NCBI GenBank assembly: GCA_002839095.1
Contig: PGXL01000005.1
Location: 62,001-126,000 of the forward strand
Length of the DNA: 64,000 bases
Source of the DNA: Tenericutes bacterium HGW-Tenericutes-2
Lineage (GTDB): Bacteria > Bacillota_I > Bacilli_A > Acholeplasmatales > Acholeplasmataceae
Reading direction: 5' to 3'
Shown one piece after another: positions 55,323 through 63,918 of this stretch. Position 1 is the first letter of the stretch, and each line of letters opens with the position of its first letter. A program made the translations under genes and the position numbers. A model generated the notes under the pieces. The model did not search any database. It was not told the DNA's origin and saw only the letters and a list, made by a program, of their open reading frames with translations.

Positions 55323-55351
55323 ATTATAGACGTTTAACTTAAAAAACTCAA
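55323..55351 (-). promoter_or_regulatory. Promoter of the hflX leader
   Basis: On the minus strand TTGAGT (complement of 55346-55351), 17 bases and TATAAT (complement of 55323-55328). The start falls near 55316, just before a hairpin TTGGT-AAAT/ATTT-ACCAA (55292-55315) that precedes the leader-peptide ribosome binding site. Confidence 0.7.
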
Positions 55352-55369
55352 TAAAGAGAAGTAATATGA

Positions 55370-55443
55370 TTAAAAGAAATCTTTTAAAGGGATATGTTTC
55401 ATTCGACATTTTATTTATTCACAATGTGTTGTTATGATATAAT
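55370..55443 (+). promoter_or_regulatory. cdaA upstream region: palindrome and extended -10 promoter
   Basis: TATAAT at 55438-55443 has an extended TGA before it and a weak -35 (TTATTC, 55415-55420, 17 bases away). Farther upstream TTAAAAGA-aa-TCTTTTAA (55370-55387) is a perfect eight-base inverted repeat, a candidate operator. The region is shared with the divergent hflX leader promoter. Confidence 0.5.
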
Positions 55444-55470
55444 AGATTTAGTTAAAAGGGGTGCGATGAT

Positions 55471-56217
55471 ATGTTATTTGGAGTCGAAATATGGAAAGTT
55501 GTTGTTGATGCTTATATCGTTTGGGTCCTTGCAGTTTTCCTCGTTAAATTTTTAGTTTCGAATAAGAGAATGCTTTCTATAGCAATCACTTTTTTGTTTG
55601 TTTATCTACTCGCATTTCTTGCTAATCTTTTAGATTTACTGGTAAGCACTGTATTTTTGAATTATTTACAGGAATGGATGCCTATTTTGATGATTGTTAT
55701 TATGGCTCCTGATATTAGAAGATCATTAGAAATTGTTTGGAAATCAGATTCAAGAAATGAAATGATTGTTATGGGTAGTGAAAGAACTAAACAGTCTATT
55801 ATTGAAGCAGCTATGTATTTATCATCTCAAAAAATTGGTGCATTGATGACGATTGAAAAACATAATACACTAGACCAATACGCAGAACGTGCGATTATGA
55901 TGAATAGTGAAGTTTCTAAGGAGCTTTTAATTAATATATTCACACCAAATACTCCATTACATGATGGAGCAGTCATTATTAGAGGAGATTTAATTGTTTG
56001 TGCTGGAGCATATTTTGTTCTATCCGATAATCAAAACTTTGAAAAAACAACGGGTTCAAGACATCGCGCTGGATTAGGTATTAGTGAAATTACAGATAGC
56101 TTAACAGTTATCGTATCAGAAGAAACGGGTAATGTTTCTATTGCTGTAGAAGGTATTATGCTTAAAATTAATGATAGAGACAAGTTGATGGAATACATCA
56201 ACATGTTTATGAAATAG
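55471..56217 (+). CDS. cdaA: Diadenylate cyclase CdaA (c-di-AMP synthase)
   Basis: Makes cyclic di-AMP, which controls potassium and osmolyte balance. The protein has 248 residues. Three N-terminal membrane segments (about 12-30, 34-55 and 60-80) precede the DAC domain. Catalytic motifs are intact: DGA at 165-167 and RHR at 197-199 followed by AGLGISE. GGGGTG precedes the start. In Firmicutes cdaA is normally followed by the regulator cdaR and glmM; here it is followed by a 63-residue membrane protein and a PAS/GGDEF-like protein instead. Confidence 0.95.
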   Translation: MLFGVEIWKVVVDAYIVWVLAVFLVKFLVSNKRMLSIAITFLFVYLLAFLANLLDLLVSTVFLNYLQEWMPILMIVIMAPDIRRSLEIVWKSDSRNEMIVMGSERTKQSIIEAAMYLSSQKIGALMTIEKHNTLDQYAERAIMMNSEVSKELLINIFTPNTPLHDGAVIIRGDLIVCAGAYFVLSDNQNFEKTTGSRHRAGLGISEITDSLTVIVSEETGNVSIAVEGIMLKINDRDKLMEYINMFMK

Positions 56218-56229
56218 GAGGGAAGAATA

Positions 56230-56421
56230 ATGTTAAAGAAAATATGGACCTTATTTTTTGAACCTCTCAAGGCTTTTGCTAATAGAAATTTAGCAGAAAA
56301 AATTTCTAATTATTTCAGTAAAAACAAATGGATGACCTATGTGATCGCATTGATTTTTACATTGATTCTTATCTTTATTGGGTATACCATACCAAATTTA
56401 CTTCAAGAAATAGAGGGGTAG
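56230..56421 (+). CDS. Small single-pass membrane protein after cdaA
   Basis: A 63-residue protein with a basic amphipathic N-terminal half and one hydrophobic segment at about 35-55. GAGGGAAG precedes the start. It occupies the position of cdaR but lacks any YbbR repeat and is far too short. It may be a reduced CdaA-binding membrane partner, because CdaR contacts CdaA partly through its membrane helix, but this is inference. Confidence 0.6.
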   Translation: MLKKIWTLFFEPLKAFANRNLAEKISNYFSKNKWMTYVIALIFTLILIFIGYTIPNLLQEIEG

Positions 56422-56427
56422 TCATTC

Positions 56428-58005
56428 ATGTTACAGCATCCAATCTATCCTTTGATCATTACTTTATTTTGTCTATTTCTAGTAATCATTCAAAGTATAC
56501 AATCTGAAAAAGTATTAAAAAATCGATTAATTATCGCCTTTTTTAACATTACCGTCGCAGTGATGGTTTTTGTTATTTATGAATCAATGATTATTGGAAA
56601 TGAATTATATCAAACCTTATATATAGGGTTTAACTTCTTTGTCTATCTCATATTCCTGCTGATCCTTTACTCAACATTTAAGACAGCAATCCTAAAGGCT
56701 AACCATTATCAACTCTTTGTTAAGTCAATAAAAAACAGTAGATGGAATGCTTATTATGTTGTTGATGCTAGAGAAAGAATTAAGGATATGTCTTCAAGCT
56801 TACTCCATGAATTAAACCTTGAAAAGGAAGATATCATTGGCAAGAAATTTTTTAGCGTTTTAAATAAATCGATTCGTTTTACAAAGATGAATGGACAAGA
56901 AATTAACAATAGAGCACTAGAAAATTATTACATCACCTATAAGGAAAATGCGAAGCCAGGAGATTCCGAAGTCCAAGAATTAACATTCTTAAACTTTGAT
57001 GGTAACCCAGTTATTCTTCATATGGTTATGCAGCCTGTCTATGCCTTAGGTAAATATAAGGGAAGAATTTGCGTTGGTGAAAAGAAGACAGATTTCGACT
57101 TACTCGCTGTTGAAAAAGAATTAAATGAAAGAAGCACTGAGCTTGAAAGCATTCGTCATAAATTTATAGCAACTCTTGAAATTAGTGAAGAAGGTTTATT
57201 TTATATAGACCTAGATGAAAGAACAATTTGGGCAAGTGATGCACTTGTTCACATGCTTTCTCTACCAGGAAACACACTAGACCTAACCGATTTTAGAAGA
57301 ATGATTGAAGCAGAGGATTTAAAGAAGTATTTAGCCTTATTGGGCGATTTAACAATGACAAAGAAACAATATTCAACCTCATATCGTATCATGGTCAATG
57401 GTAGATACATGTGGTTTAAAGAAAAGGGTAAACGCTTATTTGAGGATCAACACAGTGCTGTAATCATGGGTACGTTAAATCCAATGAAGACGAAGCATTA
57501 TCTAGCTAGTAATATTGATGAGCTTGACAGATTAAAGGATCATAATGATATGCTAGTCTCAATGAATAAGCTATTTAAGGATAATAGATATTTTCAACTT
57601 GTTTTAATTCGTTTAAAAAATATGCCAAAGATTAACCAAACTCAAGGTAGAGAAATTGGGAATATGCTGATGGCTGAGTATATCAAAAAATTAAGAACGA
57701 CTTTCGTAACTGAAAGTGGAGATATTTTTAGAGTCTCTGGTATTGAATTTGCGATCACGATTACAGATCCAAGAAAGATGGATGTACTTGCAAATGGAAT
57801 TAAGTCCAATAGAACATTCTTAAATCTTGTGATGCAATATGGTTCTATATCTGTAGAGCTTGAAGTGTTTGCTGGAATCGCGATTGGTGGTAGTGATGCA
57901 CATGATGAGCATAAGCTATACCAAGCAGCAAATCAAGCCTTAACCATTTCAGAAAACCCACAGTTTAATACCCACGGATGTTACTATAAGGATATTGCGT
58001 CATGA
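56428..58005 (+). CDS. Membrane sensor protein with PAS-like domains and a degenerate GGDEF domain
   Basis: A 525-residue protein. Three hydrophobic segments lie at about 6-24, 33-53 and 60-82. Two PAS-like regions follow at about 105-215 and 245-345 (the first with YYVVDARERI and VQELTFLNFDGNPVILHMVMQPV), and a C-terminal GGDEF-like fold spans about 365-520. The signature motif is degraded to RVSGIEF, so cyclase activity is unlikely. GdpP, the c-di-AMP phosphodiesterase, has membrane, PAS and degenerate GGDEF parts too, but this protein lacks the DHH/DHHA1 catalytic part. It lies two genes after cdaA and overlaps the next gene by 4 bp. Confidence 0.75.
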   Translation: MLQHPIYPLIITLFCLFLVIIQSIQSEKVLKNRLIIAFFNITVAVMVFVIYESMIIGNELYQTLYIGFNFFVYLIFLLILYSTFKTAILKANHYQLFVKSIKNSRWNAYYVVDARERIKDMSSSLLHELNLEKEDIIGKKFFSVLNKSIRFTKMNGQEINNRALENYYITYKENAKPGDSEVQELTFLNFDGNPVILHMVMQPVYALGKYKGRICVGEKKTDFDLLAVEKELNERSTELESIRHKFIATLEISEEGLFYIDLDERTIWASDALVHMLSLPGNTLDLTDFRRMIEAEDLKKYLALLGDLTMTKKQYSTSYRIMVNGRYMWFKEKGKRLFEDQHSAVIMGTLNPMKTKHYLASNIDELDRLKDHNDMLVSMNKLFKDNRYFQLVLIRLKNMPKINQTQGREIGNMLMAEYIKKLRTTFVTESGDIFRVSGIEFAITITDPRKMDVLANGIKSNRTFLNLVMQYGSISVELEVFAGIAIGGSDAHDEHKLYQAANQALTISENPQFNTHGCYYKDIAS

Positions 58006-58520
58006 CGAAGAGTGAAATAAGAAAGCTGATGTTTGAAAAAAGAAATCAGATGAGTCTTATTGATTTAAGAAATTCAAGCGAAGAAATAATTAAGCAAATC
58101 CAAAAAAATCTATATTATCAACAATCAACTTTAGTAGCCATTTTTTATCCAATGGAAAAAGAAGTGAATCTACTAGGCTTACTTAATGATGAAAAGAGAT
58201 TTTGTTTTCCAAAGGTAACCAAGGAAGGTCTTCATTTCTATCAATATGATCCAAATCAATCATTTGTTAAAAGTAAGTTTGGTGTGATGGAACCAGAGGG
58301 TGGATTAATTGTTGATGACGAAATCGACTTTATGTGTGCACCAGCACTCGCTATTTCAAAGGATTTATATAGAGTAGGCTATGGTAAAGGTTATTACGAT
58401 CATTTTCTTTCAAACCATAGACCGAAGCATGTCGTAGGTGTTATATTTAAGTTTCAAGAACTCAATGAGTTGCCATATGATTCATACGATCAAAAATTAG
58501 ATCACTACATCAAGGGGTAA
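58002..58520 (+). CDS. 5-formyltetrahydrofolate cyclo-ligase
   Basis: Converts 5-formyl- to 5,10-methenyl-tetrahydrofolate with ATP. The protein has 172 residues. N-terminal KSEIRKLMFEKRNQMS and the C-terminal signature RVGYGKGYYDHFL are diagnostic. Its start overlaps the sensor gene stop (ATGA), and it lies 2 bp before ispDF. It belongs to the long cdaA-led cluster. Confidence 0.92.
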   Translation: MTKSEIRKLMFEKRNQMSLIDLRNSSEEIIKQIQKNLYYQQSTLVAIFYPMEKEVNLLGLLNDEKRFCFPKVTKEGLHFYQYDPNQSFVKSKFGVMEPEGGLIVDDEIDFMCAPALAISKDLYRVGYGKGYYDHFLSNHRPKHVVGVIFKFQELNELPYDSYDQKLDHYIKG

Positions 58521-58522
58521 TT

Positions 58523-59647
58523 ATGAACACAGCCTTAATCGTTGCTGCTGGTACAGGTAGCAGGGCACAGCTTAATCAATCCAAGATTTTATATAAGGTC
58601 AACGGTAAACCATTATTTCTATATTCTGTAGAATTGTTTTTGTCATTGGGCCATCAAATCATTTTAGTGGTTTCCAAGGAAGACATCAATGAAATCAGAA
58701 AATATGTTACAGACGAAATAAAGCTCGTTTTAGGTGGTAAGACTAGAGGAGAAAGTGTGATGAACGGCTTAAGAGAAGTTCAAACACCCTATGTCTTTAT
58801 CCATGACGCAGCTAGACCTCTAATCACCAAGCAAGCAGTTATGGAAATTGAAAAAGTTCTGCAATTTCAGGATGCTGTTTTATTAGCAGAAAAACTAACA
58901 TCAGCATTGAAGAAGTATAATGATAAGGATTTAACCTCGATGAATCGAGATGATTTCATCTTAGCTCAAACTCCTCAAGCATTTTTAACTGAAAAGATTC
59001 GCTATGCGTATATAAGAAATGACAAGGACTATGTTGATGATGTCTCCCTATATCAAGCATTCTATCCAGAAGATAAGGTGAAGGTTGTCATCAATACAGA
59101 ACCAAACACTAAAGCAACCTACCCACAGGATTTTTCATATATTCAAATGATTTTAAAGGAAAGGGATGAAAATTTGAGAATCGGACATAGTTTTGATATC
59201 CATCAACTTGTTGAAAATAGACCCTTAATACTTGGAGGTATTCAAATACCCTTTGAAAAAGGTTTACTTGGACATAGCGATGCAGATGTTTTACTACATG
59301 CAATTGCAGAAGCAATGCTTGGTGCACTCGCTCTAGGCGATCTCGGCTCATTCTATCCAGATACTGATCCTGCATACAAGGATATAGATTCAAAAAGAAT
59401 ATTAAAGGAAACTTATGATTTGATTAGACAAAAGGGCTATGAAATTGGTAATATAGATGCGACTGTTTATGCAGAACTACCAAAGCTTAACCCCCACATC
59501 AAAAATATAAAAGAAAACATCAGTAAGCTCTTAACAATCAGAGACGATCAAATTTCAGTGAAAGCAACCACCTATGAAAAGATGGATGCAATCGGTGAAC
59601 AAAAAGCAATCGCCTCCGAAGCAGTGGTTCTACTGAAGAAGGTGTAA
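58523..59647 (+). CDS. ispDF: Bifunctional IspD/IspF enzyme of the MEP isoprenoid pathway
   Basis: A natural fusion of 374 residues. The N-terminal IspD domain (about 1-215; VAAGTGSRAQLNQSK, HDAARPLI) makes CDP-methylerythritol. The C-terminal IspF domain (about 219-374; RIGHSFDIHQL, GHSDADVLLHAIAEA, GDLGSFYPDTDP) closes it to methylerythritol cyclodiphosphate. Both metal and nucleotide motifs look intact. In IspD the usual Arg-Met after the glycine loop reads Arg-Ala. It shows that the organism uses the MEP rather than the mevalonate route. Confidence 0.94.
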   Translation: MNTALIVAAGTGSRAQLNQSKILYKVNGKPLFLYSVELFLSLGHQIILVVSKEDINEIRKYVTDEIKLVLGGKTRGESVMNGLREVQTPYVFIHDAARPLITKQAVMEIEKVLQFQDAVLLAEKLTSALKKYNDKDLTSMNRDDFILAQTPQAFLTEKIRYAYIRNDKDYVDDVSLYQAFYPEDKVKVVINTEPNTKATYPQDFSYIQMILKERDENLRIGHSFDIHQLVENRPLILGGIQIPFEKGLLGHSDADVLLHAIAEAMLGALALGDLGSFYPDTDPAYKDIDSKRILKETYDLIRQKGYEIGNIDATVYAELPKLNPHIKNIKENISKLLTIRDDQISVKATTYEKMDAIGEQKAIASEAVVLLKKV

Positions 59648-59649
59648 TT

Positions 59650-59931
59650 ATGATTATAGATACAGATTTTGGACAATTCGAATTGATTAAAAACCATCGT
59701 GAAGCTTTTGATCTTGTAAAGTTCAATGAGCGATATGTAGATGTCGCATTCGACAGATATACATACTTAGTAGGAGATATGTCATCCTCTATGCTTCGTA
59801 TTAAAGGATTCAATTCAGACCCTAAAAGTCCTAATGGATACAAAAGAATTCCTGATTATTTAAATGAATCCTGCAATATGAATTGTGGGCATTATGTGTT
59901 AAAAAGAGTAAAACCTGCAACAACTGATTAA
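59650..59931 (+). CDS. YutD-family protein
   Basis: A 93-residue protein similar to Bacillus YutD (DUF1027): it begins with an acidic strand and contains YTYLVGDMSSSMLRIKGF and a C-terminal Cys pair region (CNMNCGHYVLKR). Its function is not established, though it often lies near yutI (nfu) and lytH genes. It follows ispDF by 2 bp. The next gene here is an Nfu protein, preserving a Bacillus-like pairing. Confidence 0.8.
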   Translation: MIIDTDFGQFELIKNHREAFDLVKFNERYVDVAFDRYTYLVGDMSSSMLRIKGFNSDPKSPNGYKRIPDYLNESCNMNCGHYVLKRVKPATTD

Positions 59932-59992
59932 ATCGTTTGATGTAACACTCTAAATGATATATACTATGTATGATAAAGGAACGGTGAACAAA

Positions 59993-60223
59993 ATGGATGA
60001 TACAAAACAACAAGTTTTAGACTTGATTCATAAGGTTAGACCTTATTTACAAAGAGACGGTGGAGACATTGAAGTCATCAATGTTGAAGATGGAATCGTC
60101 TATGTTAAGATGCTTGGAGCATGTGATGGATGTATGGCTTTAGACGTGACCTTGAAACAAGGTATTGAAACCATGCTTCTAGAAAATGTACCTGGTGTGA
60201 TTGCTGTAGTAACTGTAGACTAA
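59993..60223 (+). CDS. NifU C-terminal domain (Nfu) iron-sulfur scaffold
   Basis: A 76-residue Nfu-type protein that holds or transfers an iron-sulfur cluster. The family core RPYLQRDGGDIEVINVEDG is followed by the cluster ligands C-x-x-C in GACDGCMA. It is the short single-domain form (Bacillus YutI-like). ATG 59993 follows GGTGA; a GTG nine bases earlier is possible. A terminator ends the cluster. Confidence 0.9.
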   Translation: MDDTKQQVLDLIHKVRPYLQRDGGDIEVINVEDGIVYVKMLGACDGCMALDVTLKQGIETMLLENVPGVIAVVTVD

Positions 60224-60227
60224 AATT

Positions 60228-60250
60228 AACGACCGTTTGGTCGTTTTTTT
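60228..60250 (+). terminator. Terminator after nfu
   Basis: AACGACC/GGTCGTT (60228-60234 with 60239-60245), GTTT loop and seven T residues. It closes the cdaA-led cluster. Confidence 0.9.
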
Positions 60251-60290
60251 GCATAAAAAGAAATCAAAAATAAAAAAGAGGTGACTGATT

Positions 60291-61133
60291 ATGAATAGAA
60301 ACATTGGTTTAGTTGTAGATTCTACATTTGGATTAGACAAAAAATACGCAAAAGAAAATCACATTACAGTTGTTCCCCTAAAGGTTATTATTGACGATAA
60401 GGAATATGTGGATGGGGAAATAGCACCTGAAATTATTAATCAAGCGCTTTATGATAAAAGAGACATAAAAACCAGCCAACCCTCTCCTGAACAGTTCATT
60501 AGAGCCTACGAAGAACAACTAGAAAAATTTGATTACGTAATTTGTATGACGATATCCAAATCGTTATCAGGCACATTTAATAGTGCAAATCTAGGAAAAA
60601 CAATTTTAGAAAACGAGAATATTTATGTTGTTGATTCAGAATCAAATATCAATGGTGCAGCTTATTTAGCTGAAAAGCTGATTGAGTATTTAGATGAAGG
60701 ACATCATATTTCAGATGCATTAGGGTACCTAGAAAAAATTAAAGAAAAAGGCTCACTTGTGTTTACTGTAGACAATTTACAATATTTAGTTAAAAGCGGA
60801 AGAATCAGTAAAGTCCAAGCAGTCATTGGAAATGTATTAAAAATTAAACCTATCTTAAGATTTGAACGTGGTGTTTTAGGACTTGAGTCTAAGGTTAGAG
60901 GCTTTAATAACGTCATTGCATATCTGGTTAAAGAAGTTCATCAAATAATTGAAAATGGTAAGGCAATTGTACGTATTGCTTATGTCGATAAGAGTGTTGA
61001 AGCGAAAATGCTTGAACACGAAATATATCAGATTGGTGAAAATGTTTCAGTTAAAATTACAGGCATTATTTCTCCAGTTGTATCCGCTCATGTCGGGCCT
61101 GGTGGACTAGGAATCTATCTAACACTAGCATAA
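60291..61133 (+). CDS. DegV family fatty-acid-binding protein
   Basis: A 280-residue DegV-domain protein. DegV proteins bind one fatty acid and, as FakB, present it to the FakA kinase for phospholipid synthesis from external fatty acids. The conserved start IGLVVDSTFGLDK, TSQPSPEQF, ISKSLSGTFNSA and C-terminal VVSAHVGPGGLGI (His-x-GPG) are present. No FakA-like gene is in this window. GAGGTGA precedes the start, and a terminator follows. Confidence 0.9.
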   Translation: MNRNIGLVVDSTFGLDKKYAKENHITVVPLKVIIDDKEYVDGEIAPEIINQALYDKRDIKTSQPSPEQFIRAYEEQLEKFDYVICMTISKSLSGTFNSANLGKTILENENIYVVDSESNINGAAYLAEKLIEYLDEGHHISDALGYLEKIKEKGSLVFTVDNLQYLVKSGRISKVQAVIGNVLKIKPILRFERGVLGLESKVRGFNNVIAYLVKEVHQIIENGKAIVRIAYVDKSVEAKMLEHEIYQIGENVSVKITGIISPVVSAHVGPGGLGIYLTLA

Positions 61134-61157
61134 CGCAAGGAAACTTGCGTTTTTTTC
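61132..61157 (+). terminator. Terminator after the DegV gene
   Basis: AACGCAAG/CTTGCGTT (61132-61139 with 61144-61151), GAAA loop and a T run. It overlaps the stop codon. Confidence 0.9.
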
Positions 61158-61212
61158 TTATATTCATGGATGAAATCTAAAATATGATATAATGTGTACG
61201 AGGTTTTTGGAT

Positions 61213-61536
61213 ATGAATATAAATGATCAAATTGTATGTAAAATAACTGGTATACAATCTTATGGAGTCTTCGTTACCTACGAAGGCTATTCTGGTCTTA
61301 TACACATCTCTGAAATCTCTGATCAGTTTGTCTCATCTATTGAAGAGATATTATGTGTTGGAGACGAAATAGGTGTTGTTATTCTAGAGATCGATGAAGA
61401 AAACAAGAGATTAAAGCTCAGCTATAAACAAGCAAATCCGATTCATCCTAAAATATCAAAGATGGTAAAAATTAAAATAGGATTCCATTCGTTGGCGAAA
61501 GCTTTACCGCATTGGATCGAAAAAACAAAGAAATAG
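61213..61536 (+). CDS. S1-domain RNA-binding protein (CvfD/YugI type)
   Basis: A 107-residue protein made of one S1 domain (GIQSYGVFVTYEGYSGLIHISEIS, KRLKLSYKQ) and a basic tail. Gram-positive homologues (YugI, CvfD) associate with ribosomes and act as post-transcriptional regulators. ATG 61213 has GAGGT eight bases upstream. A TATAAT at 61188-61193 with an extended TGA is the probable -10. It lies 13 bp before pgi and may be co-transcribed. Confidence 0.85.
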   Translation: MNINDQIVCKITGIQSYGVFVTYEGYSGLIHISEISDQFVSSIEEILCVGDEIGVVILEIDEENKRLKLSYKQANPIHPKISKMVKIKIGFHSLAKALPHWIEKTKK

Positions 61537-61549
61537 AGGAAAATAAACT

Positions 61550-62854
61550 ATGGCACACATCGAATTAAATTTAAGTGACGTGCGCTCTTTTTTGAGTGCA
61601 CAACCAGAATCACTACAAAAGAAAGTCAATGAAGTACACAAAATGATTCATGATAAAACAGGATTAGGTAATGAATACCTTGGATGGTTAGATTTACCTA
61701 AAAATTATGACAAAGAAGAATACAAAAGAGTACTTGATGCAGCAAAAAGAATTAGAAAACAAAGTCAAGTTCTAGTTGTTATCGGTATTGGTGGTTCATA
61801 TTTAGGTGCTAAAGCAGGACTTGAATTCTTAAATGTACCATTTAAAAAGAATAAGTTAGAAATTGTATTCGCCGGTCATCATATGAGCGGCTCATATTTA
61901 GCTAAGCTTGTTGAATATTTAAAAAATAAGAAATTCTCAATCAATGTCATTTCAAAATCAGGAACTACTACAGAACCAGCAATCGCATTCCGAATTCTAA
62001 AAAAAGAATTAGAAGAACGTTATGGTAAAGATGGTGCTAGAGAAAGAATTTATGCAACAACGGATAAGAAAAGAGGAGCACTTTATACTGTTTCAAAAGA
62101 AAATGGCTATGAAATGTTTGTTATTCCTGATGATGTTGGTGGAAGATTTTCAGTATTAACTCCAGTTGGATTATTACCACTTGCTGCTCAAGGAATCAAT
62201 ACAAAGCAAATTCTAAAGGGTGCACTAGATGCTTATAAGAGATTTTCTAAGCCTAATTTAGCGAATAATGAAGCTTATTTATACGCAGCAACACGTAACC
62301 TTTTATATACATCTGGTAAAAAGATTGAAATGCTTGTTGGATATGAACCAAACCTATTATTCTTAAACGAATGGTGGAAACAATTATTTGGTGAATCTGA
62401 AGGTAAGGATCATAAAGGCTTATTTGTAGCCTCTGCAGGATTTTCGACAGATCTTCACTCACTAGGTCAATATATTCAAGAGGGTGAACGTCATTTATTT
62501 GAAACTGTGATTCAAGTATCAAATACAGGTGATGATGTTATGGTTCCAGAAGAAGAAAATGATTTAGATGAATTGAACTATTTAAAGGGTAAACCACTAT
62601 CATTTGTCAACGCTCAAGCGCTTAAGGGGACAATGATGGCTCACAATGATGGAGAAGTACCTAATATCTTATTAACTATCCCAACATTTGATGCATATAC
62701 ATTTGGATACTTAGTTTATTTCTTTGAAAAGGCTTGCGCAATGTCAGCTTATTTGATTGATGTCAATCCATTCAATCAACCAGGAGTTGAAGCTTACAAG
62801 AAAAACATGTTTGCTTTACTAGGTAAAAAAGGATACGAAGACATATTAAAGTAG
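61550..62854 (+). CDS. pgi: Glucose-6-phosphate isomerase
   Basis: Interconverts glucose 6-phosphate and fructose 6-phosphate. It has 434 residues, the short Gram-positive form. Family blocks are [46 protein letters not shown] and the C-terminal [13 protein letters not shown] short GAGG site precedes it. Together with fba in this window it gives part of a glycolytic route. Confidence 0.96.
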   Translation: MAHIELNLSDVRSFLSAQPESLQKKVNEVHKMIHDKTGLGNEYLGWLDLPKNYDKEEYKRVLDAAKRIRKQSQVLVVIGIGGSYLGAKAGLEFLNVPFKKNKLEIVFAGHHMSGSYLAKLVEYLKNKKFSINVISKSGTTTEPAIAFRILKKELEERYGKDGARERIYATTDKKRGALYTVSKENGYEMFVIPDDVGGRFSVLTPVGLLPLAAQGINTKQILKGALDAYKRFSKPNLANNEAYLYAATRNLLYTSGKKIEMLVGYEPNLLFLNEWWKQLFGESEGKDHKGLFVASAGFSTDLHSLGQYIQEGERHLFETVIQVSNTGDDVMVPEEENDLDELNYLKGKPLSFVNAQALKGTMMAHNDGEVPNILLTIPTFDAYTFGYLVYFFEKACAMSAYLIDVNPFNQPGVEAYKKNMFALLGKKGYEDILK

Positions 62855-62863
62855 GAAATTTGA

Positions 62864-63322
62864 ATGAAAATTAAAAAGACATATTCAGAACATGAAACCG
62901 AAGCTCTAGGCTATGAGCTTGGTTTACTGCTCAGAAATGAACCTAAGATAGTTATCTTACTCGATGGCGATCTAGGTTCAGGAAAAACTACATTCACTAA
63001 AGGACTAGCTAGAGCTATTGGCGTAACAGAAATCGTCAATAGCCCTACTTATACCATTATGAAGAAATATAAGACACCAGATCGTCTTAAAGTGCTATAT
63101 CATCTAGATTTATATAGACTTGAAGGTGTTGGAAGTGATTTCGATTTAGAGGAATATATCGATGGCTTAGGGATGATCGTTGTTGAATGGCCATACCAGG
63201 CAGAGGAACTCCTACCTAAGGATTATTTATTAATCCAAATTAAGAAATTAGGAATATCAGAAAGAGAGTTTACATTGAAGTGTGTCGGTCATCCTTGTAA
63301 ACGAGCGGTGCAATTTATATGA
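62864..63322 (+). CDS. tsaE: tRNA threonylcarbamoyladenosine biosynthesis ATPase TsaE
   Basis: A 152-residue P-loop ATPase required with TsaB and TsaD to make t6A37 in tRNAs reading ANN codons. Walker A is GDLGSGKTTFTKGLA, followed by VNSPTYTIM and HLDLYRL. The stop overlaps the tsaB start (ATGA), so both are made together. It starts 9 bp after pgi. Confidence 0.93.
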   Translation: MKIKKTYSEHETEALGYELGLLLRNEPKIVILLDGDLGSGKTTFTKGLARAIGVTEIVNSPTYTIMKKYKTPDRLKVLYHLDLYRLEGVGSDFDLEEYIDGLGMIVVEWPYQAEELLPKDYLLIQIKKLGISEREFTLKCVGHPCKRAVQFI

Positions 63323-63918
63323 AAACATTATTTTTTGATGTCTCAACCAATGTCATGTATGTCGGATACGCTAAGGATGATATCCTAGTGGATTTTTCGA
63401 TTCGAATTGCGCAAAGAGATCATGCAAAATATTTGGTTGACCGAATTGACTCTGTATTAAAGAGAAACAAATTAACTCTAGATATGATTGATGAAGTCAT
63501 TATTGGATATGGACCAGGATCATATACAGGAATTAGAATTGCTGTTGTTGTTGGAAAAATGCTTGCATACACTAAGAATATCAAACTTAAAATTATTAGT
63601 AGTCTATATTTCATGACCTCAGGCTATGAGGGAAAAGTAGCTGCATTAATTGATGCGAGACGTGGCTATGTATTTTGTGCAATCTATGATGGAGATAAAG
63701 TGATATTAGAGGATTCCTATAAAAAATTATCTGAGCTATCACTAGATGAAAGATATAGAAATGCTCAAACCATTTTTATTGACGATAGAAGCTTTGAAAT
63801 CAATCCCAAAAAGATTAGAGTACATTCTACATTGGTAGAAAATCCTCACGATCTCGTACCTAATTACTTAAGAAAAACAGAAGCGGAAACCAATCATGAT
63901 CAGAAAAGCAACCATTAA
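63319..63918 (+). CDS. tsaB: t6A biosynthesis protein TsaB
   Basis: A 199-residue TsaB that forms the TsaD-TsaB-TsaE complex. The ASKHA start FFDVSTNVMYVGYA, the block VIIGYGPGSYTGIRI and DARRGYVFCAIYD are conserved. It overlaps tsaE by 4 bp and the rimI-like gene by about 23 bp. The tsaE-tsaB-rimI-tsaD order is standard in Firmicutes, and tsaD likely lies beyond the window. Confidence 0.93.
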   Translation: MKTLFFDVSTNVMYVGYAKDDILVDFSIRIAQRDHAKYLVDRIDSVLKRNKLTLDMIDEVIIGYGPGSYTGIRIAVVVGKMLAYTKNIKLKIISSLYFMTSGYEGKVAALIDARRGYVFCAIYDGDKVILEDSYKKLSELSLDERYRNAQTIFIDDRSFEINPKKIRVHSTLVENPHDLVPNYLRKTEAETNHDQKSNH

